Part shown: positions 33,699-42,237 of the stretch, in pieces | Layout of the letters: the number at the start of each line of letters is the position of its first letter | Position numbering within the stretch: the first letter of the stretch is position 1 | Assembly (NCBI GenBank): GCA_048267965.1 | Contig: JBLWWK010000003.1 | Location: forward strand, 186,001-250,000 | Source of the DNA: GCA-2705995 sp048267965 | GTDB lineage: Bacteria > Bacteroidota > Bacteroidia > Flavobacteriales_G > Salibacteraceae | DNA length: 64,000 nt | Reading direction: 5' to 3' | Notes under the pieces: model-generated | Told to the model about the DNA's origin: nothing | The model's database searches: none | The model's input: only the letters and a program-made list of their open reading frames with translations | Translations under genes and position numbers: made by a program

Positions 33699-34496
33699 AT
33701 GGCGAAATACGCAAAATGGTTAGGAGGCGGCTTAGGATGGGCATTTGGTGGTCCTATCGGTGCTGTAATAGGATTTGCACTTGGTTCCTTCTACGACAAA
33801 AACACCGGAGAGAATAAACCTGAAAACGGTTACCAACAACAGTTTAGGTCGGGCGCCACCAGTGGCGGAAACTTTACTGGAAATCCATATACCCGCGAAC
33901 AACAGCGCACACGCGTTGGCGATTTCGAAGTAAGTCTGCTCATTCTTTCGGCTGCTATTATGAAAGCCGATGGTAAGGTGATGAAATCGGAATTAAACTA
34001 CGTTAAAGAGTTTTTGCAAAAACAAGTAGGAGCCGAGAAAGCCAAAGAAGCGCTCCCCATGTTAAAAGAAATTCTGCAACAAGATATTTCTGTCCGTCAG
34101 ATTTGTTTGCAAATAAGAGCCAATATGCCGCATGCAATGAGATTGCAATTGATGCATTATTTATTTGGTATTGCCAATGCAGATAAACATGTAGATAGCC
34201 AAGAATTTAATGTGTTGCACACCATTGCTAATTACTTGGGAATTTCGCCCAAAGATTTTAATAGCATGGCCGCCATGTTTAAGGCGCGCGATGTAAAAAG
34301 TGCTTACGAAATTCTTGAAATTCCATCTTCTGCAACAGATTCAGAAGTAAAGAAGGCTTACCGCAAAATGGCTGTAAAATACCATCCAGATAAAGTGGCG
34401 CAACTAGGTGAAGCTCACCAAAGTGCAGCAAAAGAAAAGTTTCTGAAAGTACAAGAAGCCTACGAACAAATAAAAAAAGAAAGAGGAATAGCGTGA
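33699..34496 (+). CDS. TerB/DnaJ-domain co-chaperone (DjlA-like)
   Basis: 265 residues. A hydrophobic, glycine-rich N-terminus (about 5-30) resembles the membrane anchor of DjlA. A TerB domain follows (about 75-180: LLILSAAIMKADGKVMKSELNYVKEFL) and a C-terminal J domain (about 200-262) with the HPD motif in KYHPDKV. It is expected to stimulate DnaK at the membrane. It lies 23 bases after the TPM gene and may belong to the same transcript. Confidence 0.9.
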   Translation: MAKYAKWLGGGLGWAFGGPIGAVIGFALGSFYDKNTGENKPENGYQQQFRSGATSGGNFTGNPYTREQQRTRVGDFEVSLLILSAAIMKADGKVMKSELNYVKEFLQKQVGAEKAKEALPMLKEILQQDISVRQICLQIRANMPHAMRLQLMHYLFGIANADKHVDSQEFNVLHTIANYLGISPKDFNSMAAMFKARDVKSAYEILEIPSSATDSEVKKAYRKMAVKYHPDKVAQLGEAHQSAAKEKFLKVQEAYEQIKKERGIA

Positions 34497-34563
34497 TATC
34501 CTTTTAAGTGCAAGGATTTCCATTAAATTCGCACTAAATCTAGAAAAACTGACGAATAACATT

Positions 34564-35274
34564 ATGAAGAATTTAGCGATTGCAGCAGCTGTAGCAACTA
34601 TTGGTTTATCAGCTTGTGATATGAACAAAGGCGGTGGATCATCTTTCAACGGTGAAATTAAAACAGACAAAGATTCTATCAGTTACGCATTGGGAGTTAC
34701 TTACGGAAGCTCACTAAGACAAAGCGAAATCGATAGCATCGACTTCTCTATTTTTAAAGCCGCAGCAGAAGCAGCAATTAGCGGAGACTCAACCATTATC
34801 GCTAACAGAGATGCGCAAATGTACGTTCAGAACTTTGCTAGACAAGCGCAAGAAAAAAAGATGAAGGCACAGTATGCAGACCGCATCGAAGAAAATGTAA
34901 ACTTCTTAGCTGAAAATGGAAAAAGAGCAGAAGTACAAACTACTGCTTCTGGTTTACAGTACGAAGTGATTGAAGAAGGTGATGGAGCTCACCCAACTGC
35001 ACAAGATGTAGTTAAAGTACATTACCAAGGAACTTTAATTGACGGAACCGAATTCGACTCTTCTTACAAAAGAGATCAGCCAGCACAATTTGCATTAAGC
35101 AGAGTAATTCCTGGTTGGACAGAAGGAATTCAGCTTATGTCTGTAGGTTCAAAATACAAGTTTTACATTCCTCAAGAATTGGCTTACGGGGCAAGCGATA
35201 AAGGAACGATTCCTCCTTACTCAACGCTGATTTTTGAAGTAGAATTGTTAGATATTCCGCAGCCACAGCAATAG
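34564..35274 (+). CDS. FKBP-type peptidyl-prolyl isomerase, lipoprotein
   Basis: 236 residues. It has a lipoprotein signal (lipobox LSAC, Cys near 19), an N-terminal dimerisation domain of the FkpA/Mip type (about 35-115: DSISYALGVTYGSSL) and a C-terminal FKBP domain (about 145-232) with VHYQGTLIDGTEFDSSY, VIPGWTEGIQLM and IPPYSTLIFEVELL. It speeds proline isomerisation of envelope proteins. It is followed by a paralogue 29 bases downstream. Confidence 0.93.
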   Translation: MKNLAIAAAVATIGLSACDMNKGGGSSFNGEIKTDKDSISYALGVTYGSSLRQSEIDSIDFSIFKAAAEAAISGDSTIIANRDAQMYVQNFARQAQEKKMKAQYADRIEENVNFLAENGKRAEVQTTASGLQYEVIEEGDGAHPTAQDVVKVHYQGTLIDGTEFDSSYKRDQPAQFALSRVIPGWTEGIQLMSVGSKYKFYIPQELAYGASDKGTIPPYSTLIFEVELLDIPQPQQ

Positions 35275-35303
35275 GGCACTACTTACTTAGAAAAAAACAG
35301 AAT

Positions 35304-36014
35304 ATGTTAAAATCGAAAACCTTAGTTGCCGCACTTTTGGCCTCAATGACCTTAGCAAGTTGTAGCATTTTTAAAGGTGGTCAAGAAGAAGAAAAAGTAA
35401 ATATGGCATTTGACAACAAAACAGATAGCTTAAGCTATAGTCTAGGAATGAGTATCGCTAACAACTTGAAACAACAAGGGTTAGATACGGTAAGCACAGA
35501 AACTATGGCAGAAGGTTTTGCAGCAGCTTTCAACGGAGATTCAACAACAATTTCTATGGAAGAAGCTAACCAAGTTATCTCTGAGTACTTTACCGAATTG
35601 AAAGAAAAGCGTCAAAAAGAAGCTGCTGCAGAAGGGCAAGCATTCTTAGAAGAAAACGCTAAAAACGAAGGTGTAAACGTTACAGCTTCTGGTCTTCAAT
35701 ACCAAGTTATTGAAGAAGGCGAAGGCGCACAGCCAGATTTAAACGATAAAGTAACCGTACATTATAAAGGAACATTAACTGACGGAACCGTTTTCGACTC
35801 TTCTTACGATCGCGGTCAACCAGCAACTTTTGGTCTTAATCAAGTAATTAAAGGGTGGACCGAAGGTCTTCAATTAATGAAAGAAGGAGCCAAGTACAAG
35901 TTGTTTATTCCTTACGATTTAGCTTACGGTGAGCGTGGAGCAGGTGGTCAAATTCCGGGTTACGCAACCTTAATTTTCGAAGTAGAATTACTGAGCATCG
36001 AAAAAGTAGACTAA
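35304..36014 (+). CDS. FKBP-type peptidyl-prolyl isomerase, lipoprotein (paralogue)
   Basis: 236 residues, the same length and architecture as the preceding gene: lipobox LASC (Cys near 20), dimerisation helices (DSLSYSLGMSIANNL) and FKBP domain (VHYKGTLTDGTVFDSSYDRGQPATF, VIKGWTEGLQLM, QIPGYATLIFEVELL). The two are a tandem duplication with divergence mostly in the N-terminal domain. A terminator follows. Confidence 0.93.
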   Translation: MLKSKTLVAALLASMTLASCSIFKGGQEEEKVNMAFDNKTDSLSYSLGMSIANNLKQQGLDTVSTETMAEGFAAAFNGDSTTISMEEANQVISEYFTELKEKRQKEAAAEGQAFLEENAKNEGVNVTASGLQYQVIEEGEGAQPDLNDKVTVHYKGTLTDGTVFDSSYDRGQPATFGLNQVIKGWTEGLQLMKEGAKYKLFIPYDLAYGERGAGGQIPGYATLIFEVELLSIEKVD

Positions 36015-36038
36015 ACAAGTTTTATTAAAATAGGGAAG

Positions 36039-36073
36039 TGCCACTCTTGATTTTCAAGAGTGGCATTTTTTTT
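36039..36073 (+). terminator. Intrinsic terminator after the FKBP pair
   Basis: A 12-bp stem TGCCACTCTTGA / TCAAGAGTGGCA with a 3-base loop and an eight-T tail. Confidence 0.92.
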
Positions 36074-36106
36074 GTCTAAATTTCGACAACCTAAACCTGA
36101 TAAACC

Positions 36107-36832
36107 ATGAAAAAGATTCTATTTACTGTTCTTAGTTTGGCTATTTCTACTGCCCTCTTGGCTCAAGATGAAACCGAAACTATTCGCTACACTCCAGATT
36201 ACAACGGCATGTTGCAATTTCATACCAAACTCTCTTTTCCGCAAGGAGATTTTGCGAATACCTATTCAGAATCTGCTTTCTTCGGTATTGGTGGTGGTTT
36301 GCTTTTTCCCATTAAAGAATCGCCCATAGACGCGGGCTTAACGGTCGATTATTTTTGGATGGAACGCCAAACAGAAACACAGCGATTAAAAGATAAATTT
36401 ACAGGAACCTACGAAGTAAAGTCTACCATCAACGGTAATGTGGTTCCTGTGCATAGCGTACTCAGAATTACTCCTTTAAGAACCATAAATTCGCCTGTTC
36501 AGCCCTATATTCAAGGTATGGCAGGGTTCAGGGTTTTCAGTATTCGAACCAAAATTGAAGTAGACGATTTATCAGGCGGAGCACAGCCAGATCCTGACAT
36601 TGAACGGGAACCATCGGCAGCTTGGAGTTACGGATATGGTGGTGGCGTGTTTGTGCAGATAGCCGAAAACCTAAACATCGATTTGAGCGTTTCTAATCTC
36701 TTCGGAACCAATGCCACTTACATCGATCCCGAAAGTTTAGAATTTGACGCAAATGGTGATCCTACCTACGAAAAGCGAGAATCTGAAACCCATGTAGCCA
36801 ATGTTCGTTTAGGCATCAACATCGTTTTTTAA
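36107..36832 (+). CDS. Outer-membrane beta-barrel protein
   Basis: 241 residues with a signal peptide (MKKILFTVLSLAISTALLAQ). The rest alternates short amphipathic strands and turns (LQFHTKLSFPQGDFANTYSES, GGGLLFPIKESPIDAGLTVDYFWME) and ends in VRLGINIVF, the terminal-Phe signature of outer-membrane barrels. It resembles the eight-stranded OmpA/OmpX-like group; function unknown. Its last 24 bases overlap the convergent MscS gene. Confidence 0.75.
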   Translation: MKKILFTVLSLAISTALLAQDETETIRYTPDYNGMLQFHTKLSFPQGDFANTYSESAFFGIGGGLLFPIKESPIDAGLTVDYFWMERQTETQRLKDKFTGTYEVKSTINGNVVPVHSVLRITPLRTINSPVQPYIQGMAGFRVFSIRTKIEVDDLSGGAQPDPDIEREPSAAWSYGYGGGVFVQIAENLNIDLSVSNLFGTNATYIDPESLEFDANGDPTYEKRESETHVANVRLGINIVF

Positions 36833-38107
36833 ATCGGTAGGAACCGGTGCCAACGCTGCCTTAAAATCAGAACCAGAAGGCGATTCAAAAACTTCTAAGT
36901 CGAAATACGGAACAGTAGCCATAAAATGATCGAATAAATCGCCCATGATGGCTTCGTAATTTACCCAAGCTTGCTCTTTACTAAAACAATACAATTCAAT
37001 CGGAACACCTTGATTGGTAGGTTCTAACAATCTGGCCATTAAGGTCATGTCTTTATTAATAGCAGGATGTTTTTCAGCATATTCTTGCATATATTTTCTG
37101 AAAATGCCAATGTTTGTGAGGTTCCTACCGTTTAACAATTCAGATTTATCAACATTGTTTTTGGCGTTGTATTCGTTAATGTCTTTTTCTCTGTGCTCAA
37201 TGTAATGGCGCACTAATTCATACTTTTTATACTTTTCGGCCATTTCGGGGGTACAAAATTGGATGCTGGAAATCTTAAACGAAAGAGAACGCTTAATTCT
37301 TCGTCCGCCAGACTCTTCCATCCCTCGCCAGTTTTTAAAAGAATCTGAAATAAAAGCATACGTAGGAATGGTGGTATACGTCATATCCCAATTTTGCACT
37401 TTGATGGTAGTTAAGTTGATTTCTTCAACGCTTCCATCAGCACCGTATTTCGTAAAACTCACCCAATCGCCCACTTTAACCATATCGTTGGCAGAGAGTT
37501 GAATAGAAGCCACAAAACCCATGATTGTGTCTCTAAAAACCAACAACAAAACAGCAGAAGCAGCACCTAAAGCCGTAAAGAAGGTGAGCAAAGATTTACC
37601 TGTTAACTCGCTAACAATAAATAAGATACCAAACGCATAGTTAATAATGTTAATCAACTGGGTGTAGCTCTCTACGGGTTTTTCTTTAAACAATGGGATT
37701 TTGCGTAAAATGGTGTTCATAGCACGCAACACCGACTGTACAAAAAGTACAATGGCAATGATGATGTAGATATCGATGATTTCTTTAAAAACGGGTATGA
37801 GATCTTGAAAATCAGCAAAAATCACCGGTAGCATAAAATGCACAAAAAAGGCAGGCGCCAAGTGAGCTAAGTTTCTAAAAACGTTCTTTTCTACCAGAAT
37901 ATCATCAATATCGGTAGCGGTTTTACTCGAAATTTTAATAACGGTAGTGAGAATAATTTTACGCGTAAGCCGATCGATGATATAGCTTAAAACACTGATT
38001 AAAATTACAAGTGCCAGTAGCTTTACGTAAATAGCATACTCTTCAGGAATTCCCCAGCTAACAAGCAAATTAAACAACCAATTGGCGATTTCGGTTCCGT
38101 ATTCCAT
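36809..38107 (-). CDS. MscS-family mechanosensitive channel (YbdG-like)
   Basis: 432 residues with about five membrane segments. The pore-lining helix and beta domain appear as TALGAASAVLLLVFRDTIMGFVASIQLSANDMVKVGDWVSF (about 178-219). A large cytoplasmic domain follows (ITTIKVQNWDMTYTTIPTYAFISDSFKNWRG), typical of the YbdG branch. It releases solutes under osmotic downshock. It overlaps the convergent barrel gene by 24 bases and is transcribed away from the VWA/AAA+ pair. Confidence 0.9.
   Translation of the reverse strand: MEYGTEIANWLFNLLVSWGIPEEYAIYVKLLALVILISVLSYIIDRLTRKIILTTVIKISSKTATDIDDILVEKNVFRNLAHLAPAFFVHFMLPVIFADFQDLIPVFKEIIDIYIIIAIVLFVQSVLRAMNTILRKIPLFKEKPVESYTQLINIINYAFGILFIVSELTGKSLLTFFTALGAASAVLLLVFRDTIMGFVASIQLSANDMVKVGDWVSFTKYGADGSVEEINLTTIKVQNWDMTYTTIPTYAFISDSFKNWRGMEESGGRRIKRSLSFKISSIQFCTPEMAEKYKKYELVRHYIEHREKDINEYNAKNNVDKSELLNGRNLTNIGIFRKYMQEYAEKHPAINKDMTLMARLLEPTNQGVPIELYCFSKEQAWVNYEAIMGDLFDHFMATVPYFDLEVFESPSGSDFKAALAPVPTDLKNDVDA
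36835..36846 (+). repeat. Interspersed 12-mer CGGTAGGAACCG (exact copy)
   Basis: Starts 3 bases after the stop of the barrel protein and lies in the 3' end of the MscS gene, where the opposite strand encodes Val-Pro-Thr. Confidence 0.8.
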
Positions 38108-38171
38108 AGTTCAAGTTTGTGGCAAATGTACTAAGAACTACCGCTAAACTTTATTTAACAATTGCCGTTTA

Positions 38172-38199
38172 TTGGGTAGTCTAATTCTTTGTACATTTC
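38172..38199 (+). promoter_or_regulatory. Possible promoter of the VWA-AAA+ pair
   Basis: TTG, 17 bases, TACATTTC: near the Bacteroidota consensus. The -7 box ends only 5 bases before the ATG at 38205, so a transcript from it would be almost leaderless. Confidence 0.4.
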
Positions 38200-38204
38200 G
38201 TAAT

Positions 38205-39308
38205 ATGTTAGGTTATAAATTTACGCAGTTTATCGATCGTTCTAAAGAGAAACCCATCTTCGATAAGCTACTCGATATTTTCTTAGAACTGCTCGTTTAC
38301 ACGTCTGGTGATGTGGATGAAGCACTCGATTGGTTGCGAGAAATTGATGATGAATACAAAATCACCAATGCCGAATATACCTTCGAAGACTTTGTAGAAG
38401 ACTTGAAGAAGAAGGGCTATGTAGATTCTTCTTCGGGCAAAGGAAATGGCCAAGGACCGCTCACCGCTAAAACAGAGCAGGTGATTCGTCAGCGATCACT
38501 CGATCAGATTTTTGGTAAAATGAAACGAAGCTCGGTAGGAAATCACAAAACCAATTATACAGGGCTTGGCGAAGAAGCTTCTACTGATAGAAGACCCTAT
38601 AATTTCGGAGATCGGTTAGAGCAAATCTCCTTTACCGATTCTCTTCGCAATGCGCAAGTAAAATACGGAACCGATCAGTTTAGATTAACCGAGAATGAAC
38701 TCGAAATAATTGAAAACGAGCACCATTCTCAAGCTTCTACTGTTCTAATGATCGATATCTCACACAGTATGATTCTCTACGGGGAAGACCGAATTACCCC
38801 AGCCAAGAAAGTAGCCATGGCGCTTTCAGAGTTAATCAAGAAAAGGTATCCGAAAGATTCGCTCGATATTGTGGTTTTCGGTAATGATGCCTGGGAGATA
38901 AAAGTGAAAGACTTGCCTTACTTAAAAGTAGGGCCCTACCACACCAATACTGTTGCTGGTTTAGAGTTAGCAATGGATTTATTGAGAAGAAGAAAGAATG
39001 CGAACAAACAAATTTTCATGATTACCGATGGTAAACCCTCTTGCATCATCGAAAACGGAGATTACTACAAAAATAGCTTTGGATTAGACGATAAAATCGT
39101 GAACAAAACCCTCAACTTGGCCGTGAAATGCCGAAAGTTGAAAATACCCATAACCACGTTTATGATTGCTCAAGACCCTTACTTAAAAAGATTTGTTGAA
39201 GACTTTACGCAAGCCAATAACGGAAAAGCATTCTACACAGGATTAAAAGGCTTGGGCAACTTCATTTTTGAAGATTACGAAAACAACAGAAAAAGAAACG
39301 TACGTTAA
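38205..39308 (+). CDS. von Willebrand factor A domain protein
   Basis: 367 residues from the ATG at 38205. The N-terminal part (about 1-175) is helical and charged with no known domain. Residues about 180-350 form a VWA domain with the metal-dependent adhesion motif DISHS (about 190-194) and ITDGKPS. No signal peptide, so cytoplasmic. It is followed 20 bases later by an AAA+ ATPase of the Mg-chelatase/MoxR class; VWA plus AAA+ pairs of this kind act as metal-insertion or remodelling machines (compare BchD/BchI, CbbO/CbbQ), but the target here is unknown. Confidence 0.85.
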   Translation: MLGYKFTQFIDRSKEKPIFDKLLDIFLELLVYTSGDVDEALDWLREIDDEYKITNAEYTFEDFVEDLKKKGYVDSSSGKGNGQGPLTAKTEQVIRQRSLDQIFGKMKRSSVGNHKTNYTGLGEEASTDRRPYNFGDRLEQISFTDSLRNAQVKYGTDQFRLTENELEIIENEHHSQASTVLMIDISHSMILYGEDRITPAKKVAMALSELIKKRYPKDSLDIVVFGNDAWEIKVKDLPYLKVGPYHTNTVAGLELAMDLLRRRKNANKQIFMITDGKPSCIIENGDYYKNSFGLDDKIVNKTLNLAVKCRKLKIPITTFMIAQDPYLKRFVEDFTQANNGKAFYTGLKGLGNFIFEDYENNRKRNVR

Positions 39309-39328
39309 CAACGGAACAATACATTCAG

Positions 39329-40807
39329 ATGGAAAAACCAACAATCGCTACGTTAGGCGAATTAAAAAAAGCTGGCTACCAATCAAAATCAATAAAAGCT
39401 GAGTTGCGAGACAATTTAATCGACAAACTCAAGAAAAAAGAGAAAGTATTCGATCGGATTTTGGGATATGAAGACACCGTAATTCCAGAAATCGAACGAG
39501 CTATTTTATCAAAACACAACATTAATTTACTGGGCTTACGTGGGCAAGCAAAAACGAGTATCGCCCGCTCAATGACTCATTTACTAGACGAATGGATTCC
39601 TGTTGTAAAAGGTTCAGAACTCAACGATGATCCTTTTCATCCTTTATCGGTTTTTGCCAAAGAAATCATCGAAAAAATGGGAGATGAAACACCCATTGAT
39701 TGGTTACACCACGCTGATCGTTACACAGAAAAACTAGCAACGCCAGATGTATCTATTGCCGATTTAATTGGAGATGTGGATCCTATAAAAGCGGCTAACC
39801 TAAAATTGAGTTATTCAGACGAAAAGGTAATTCACTTCGGGCTGGTGCCTAACTCTAATCGCTGCATTTTTGTAATTAATGAATTACCCGATTTACAAGC
39901 GAGAATTCAGGTGGCGTTGTTCAATATTTTACAAGAAGGCGATATTCAAATACGTGGTTTTAAGTTGAGGTTACCGCTCGATATCCAGTTTGTATTTACG
40001 GCTAATCCAGAAGATTATACCAACCGCGGAACCATTATTACACCTTTAAAAGATCGTATTCAAAGTCAAATAATTACCCACTACCCCAAAAGTTTAGAAA
40101 CAGCCAAACAAATTACTCAGCAAGAAGCGCAACTCACCGCTGAGCAACGAGAAAAAATCTATTTGGCTTCGTTACTCGAAGACATGGTAGAGCAAATTGC
40201 ATTTGTAGCGCGTGAAAGCGAATACATCGATCAAAAATCTGGTGTTTCTACGCGCTTATCGATTACTGCTTTCGAAAACTTGGTTTCATCAGCCGAGCGC
40301 AGAATGATTATCAACAACGAAAAATCAACTCGAGCCAGAATTTCAGATTTAGTAGGAACCATTCCTGCCATTACTGGTAAAGTTGAACTGGTGTATGAAG
40401 GCGAACAAGAAGGAGCCATAAATGTGGCATATCAGCTCTTGTCGTTGGTCATTCGCAAAGTGTTTCCACAGTATTTTCCAGATCCTGAGATGATTAAAAG
40501 GAAAAAAGAAGTGAATCCATATCAAGATGTAATAGCTTGGTTTTCAAGAAACGAGCTAGATGTTAGAAACGATTGTTCTAACCGTGATTACGAAAAAGCG
40601 CTTTCTTCAGTTCCTGGATTAATAGATTTGGTAAAGAGGTATCATCCAAAAGCCAATGCGAATGAGCAATTCTTATTTATGGAGCTAATTTTACATGGCT
40701 TAGCCGAGTATTCACTCATCAGCAAATCGGTGTTAGACACGGGTTTAAGCTTTAAAGATATTATGAATTCAATGTTTTCTTTTAACGATGAGGAAGACGA
40801 ATATTAA
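39329..40807 (+). CDS. AAA+ ATPase, Mg-chelatase/MoxR-like
   Basis: 492 residues. The ATP-binding loop reads GLRGQAKTS (about 71-79), with Ala where most P-loops have Gly. Walker B is CIFVINELPDL, with Asn-Glu in place of Asp-Glu. Sensor 1 is FTANPEDY. These changes look like features of this subfamily rather than damage, since the frame is intact and flanks are conserved. The C-terminal half is a helical lid (STRLSITAFENLVSSAERR). It probably works with the upstream VWA protein as a two-component remodelling complex. Confidence 0.85.
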   Translation: MEKPTIATLGELKKAGYQSKSIKAELRDNLIDKLKKKEKVFDRILGYEDTVIPEIERAILSKHNINLLGLRGQAKTSIARSMTHLLDEWIPVVKGSELNDDPFHPLSVFAKEIIEKMGDETPIDWLHHADRYTEKLATPDVSIADLIGDVDPIKAANLKLSYSDEKVIHFGLVPNSNRCIFVINELPDLQARIQVALFNILQEGDIQIRGFKLRLPLDIQFVFTANPEDYTNRGTIITPLKDRIQSQIITHYPKSLETAKQITQQEAQLTAEQREKIYLASLLEDMVEQIAFVARESEYIDQKSGVSTRLSITAFENLVSSAERRMIINNEKSTRARISDLVGTIPAITGKVELVYEGEQEGAINVAYQLLSLVIRKVFPQYFPDPEMIKRKKEVNPYQDVIAWFSRNELDVRNDCSNRDYEKALSSVPGLIDLVKRYHPKANANEQFLFMELILHGLAEYSLISKSVLDTGLSFKDIMNSMFSFNDEEDEY

Positions 40808-40820
40808 AGAAGACTGACAA

Positions 40821-40863
40821 AAAGGCAAAATCTAAGCTTGGAAAGGGTTTTGCCTTCCTTTTT
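40821..40863 (+). terminator. Terminator-like hairpin directly before the rhomboid gene
   Basis: AAAGGCAAAA pairs with TTTTGCCTT across a loop of about 15 bases and is followed by CCTTTTT. Its T tract ends 2 bases before the rhomboid ATG. Confidence 0.6.
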
Positions 40864-40865
40864 AC

Positions 40866-41639
40866 ATGATTGAAAAACAAATACACGAGGTTCCTAAAGG
40901 GAGTTTAAAACTTACAATTGGGGTTCCTGCAGTTATAATTCTGGCCATGTGGGCCGTATTTATAGCAGAATGGAAGGGTGGATTCAATTGGCATTTTTTA
41001 GGTGTTTACCCAAGAGAGCCGCAAGGAATGCTCGGCATTTTTACCGCTCCCTTTGTGCACGCAGATTGGAAACATCTCATCAATAATTCACTCCCTATGT
41101 TGCTGTTGGGCGCCTCTGTTTTCTATTTCTACAAAGAAGTAGCTTTTAAAATATTGGTGTATTCGTTTTTAATTACAGGTCTTTGGGTATGGGTAGGAGC
41201 CCGACCATCTTGGCACATTGGAGCTTCTGGAGTGGTGTACGCTTTGGCGGCTTTTTTATTTACCAGTGGGGTAATTCGAAAGAACAAACACTTGCTAACC
41301 GTTTCTTTAATTGTGGTTTTCTTGTACGGAAGCATGATTTGGGGAGTGCTCCCCATCGAGCATAACGTTTCTTGGGAATCTCATCTTTTTGGCGGAATTG
41401 CCGGTGTTATTCTTGCTTATTTCTTTCGAAAAGAAGGACCACAACGGAAGGTGATTTTGGTAGAGGAAGAAGAAGACGATGATTTAGACGATGAAAACCC
41501 ATATTGGCTTGTAGATGAAAACGGCCATTCTCCCCATCTTCAACCAGAAGCAAAACCGATTCAAATTCGGTACATCTATCGAGCGAAAAATCAATCTAGC
41601 GATCAAAATATGGTTCCTACCGAAAAAAAAGATAAATAG
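40866..41639 (+). CDS. Rhomboid-family intramembrane serine protease
   Basis: 257 residues with six membrane segments and a charged cytoplasmic tail. The catalytic Ser lies in WHIGASGVVYAL (GxSG, near residue 118) and the catalytic His in SWESHLFGG (near 169). An HADWKHLINNSLPMLLLG segment corresponds to the conserved loop and second helix. It cleaves membrane protein substrates within the bilayer. The tail is unusually acidic (EEEEDDDLDDENPYW, about 198-212). The last codons hold a copy of the interspersed GGTTCCTACC word. No space is left for its own promoter after the upstream hairpin. Confidence 0.9.
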   Translation: MIEKQIHEVPKGSLKLTIGVPAVIILAMWAVFIAEWKGGFNWHFLGVYPREPQGMLGIFTAPFVHADWKHLINNSLPMLLLGASVFYFYKEVAFKILVYSFLITGLWVWVGARPSWHIGASGVVYALAAFLFTSGVIRKNKHLLTVSLIVVFLYGSMIWGVLPIEHNVSWESHLFGGIAGVILAYFFRKEGPQRKVILVEEEEDDDLDDENPYWLVDENGHSPHLQPEAKPIQIRYIYRAKNQSSDQNMVPTEKKDK

Positions 41640-41662
41640 TTAAGAGGTTTTATATCAGTTGA

Positions 41663-41690
41663 TTGTAAAATGTTTTTGAAATTATTTTTG
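41663..41690 (+). promoter_or_regulatory. Promoter of the anchored protein/globin-like pair
   Basis: TTG (41663-41665), 17 bases, TATTTTTG (41683-41690). A leader of about 58 bases follows before the ATG at 41755. Confidence 0.5.
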
Positions 41691-41754
41691 TTAAAAAAAT
41701 CCAAACAGAAAGTAGAGGCGTAAGTAACACTGAAAATCAATTAAACCTTTCAGT

Positions 41755-42204
41755 ATGCACTCTAAATCTTTACGCATTCTTATCATTTCCCTTTTTTCTG
41801 TTGCGTTAACCCTATCTGTGGTACTTGGTGTTCACGTGTATTTGGTAACCACTCCAGACAGCGGTGAAGTACACGCTGCTAGTTGGCAACTGCACAAGAT
41901 TAATTTCTCAGAACCTATTTCTAATTCTGATGAAGTAGCTGTTCGCTCGCAATTAGCATCTATCAACGAGGTAGAGAGAATCTACTTTAGCCCTACCAAA
42001 ACTTCGGTTGTGTTTGCTTTACATCACCCCAGTGAGGTAAATGTAGCTAGTAAAGACTTCATGAATCAATTTCCTGAAAAAATTCAAAAGTTGGCAAAAG
42101 TATATGTGCCAACAGCGCAAGAACTAGCACAGGGCTGCCCAATAAAACCCAACGACAGTTTTCCAAATCAGGTGAAAACACTGCTAAGTTCAGTGTTTAA
42201 GTAA
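41755..42204 (+). CDS. Membrane-anchored small protein of unknown function
   Basis: 149 residues: an N-terminal membrane anchor (about 6-30) followed by a domain of about 115 residues outside the cytoplasm. It has a strand/helix pattern (WQLHKINFSEPISNSDEVAVRSQLASINEVERIYFSP) that resembles a heavy-metal-associated-type ferredoxin fold, but no CxxC is present. A single Cys lies at 126 (QGCPIK). It is not recognised. It is 33 bases upstream of the globin-like lipoprotein gene and shares its promoter, so the two may act together. Confidence 0.6.
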   Translation: MHSKSLRILIISLFSVALTLSVVLGVHVYLVTTPDSGEVHAASWQLHKINFSEPISNSDEVAVRSQLASINEVERIYFSPTKTSVVFALHHPSEVNVASKDFMNQFPEKIQKLAKVYVPTAQELAQGCPIKPNDSFPNQVKTLLSSVFK

Positions 42205-42237
42205 GCCCATATTTCAACAACAAAAAACCAAAATGCT

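Noticed and set aside
39539..39565. The Ala in the P-loop of the AAA+ protein as an inactivating mutation
   Set aside because: The surrounding motif and whole frame are intact, which fits a subfamily feature better than decay.
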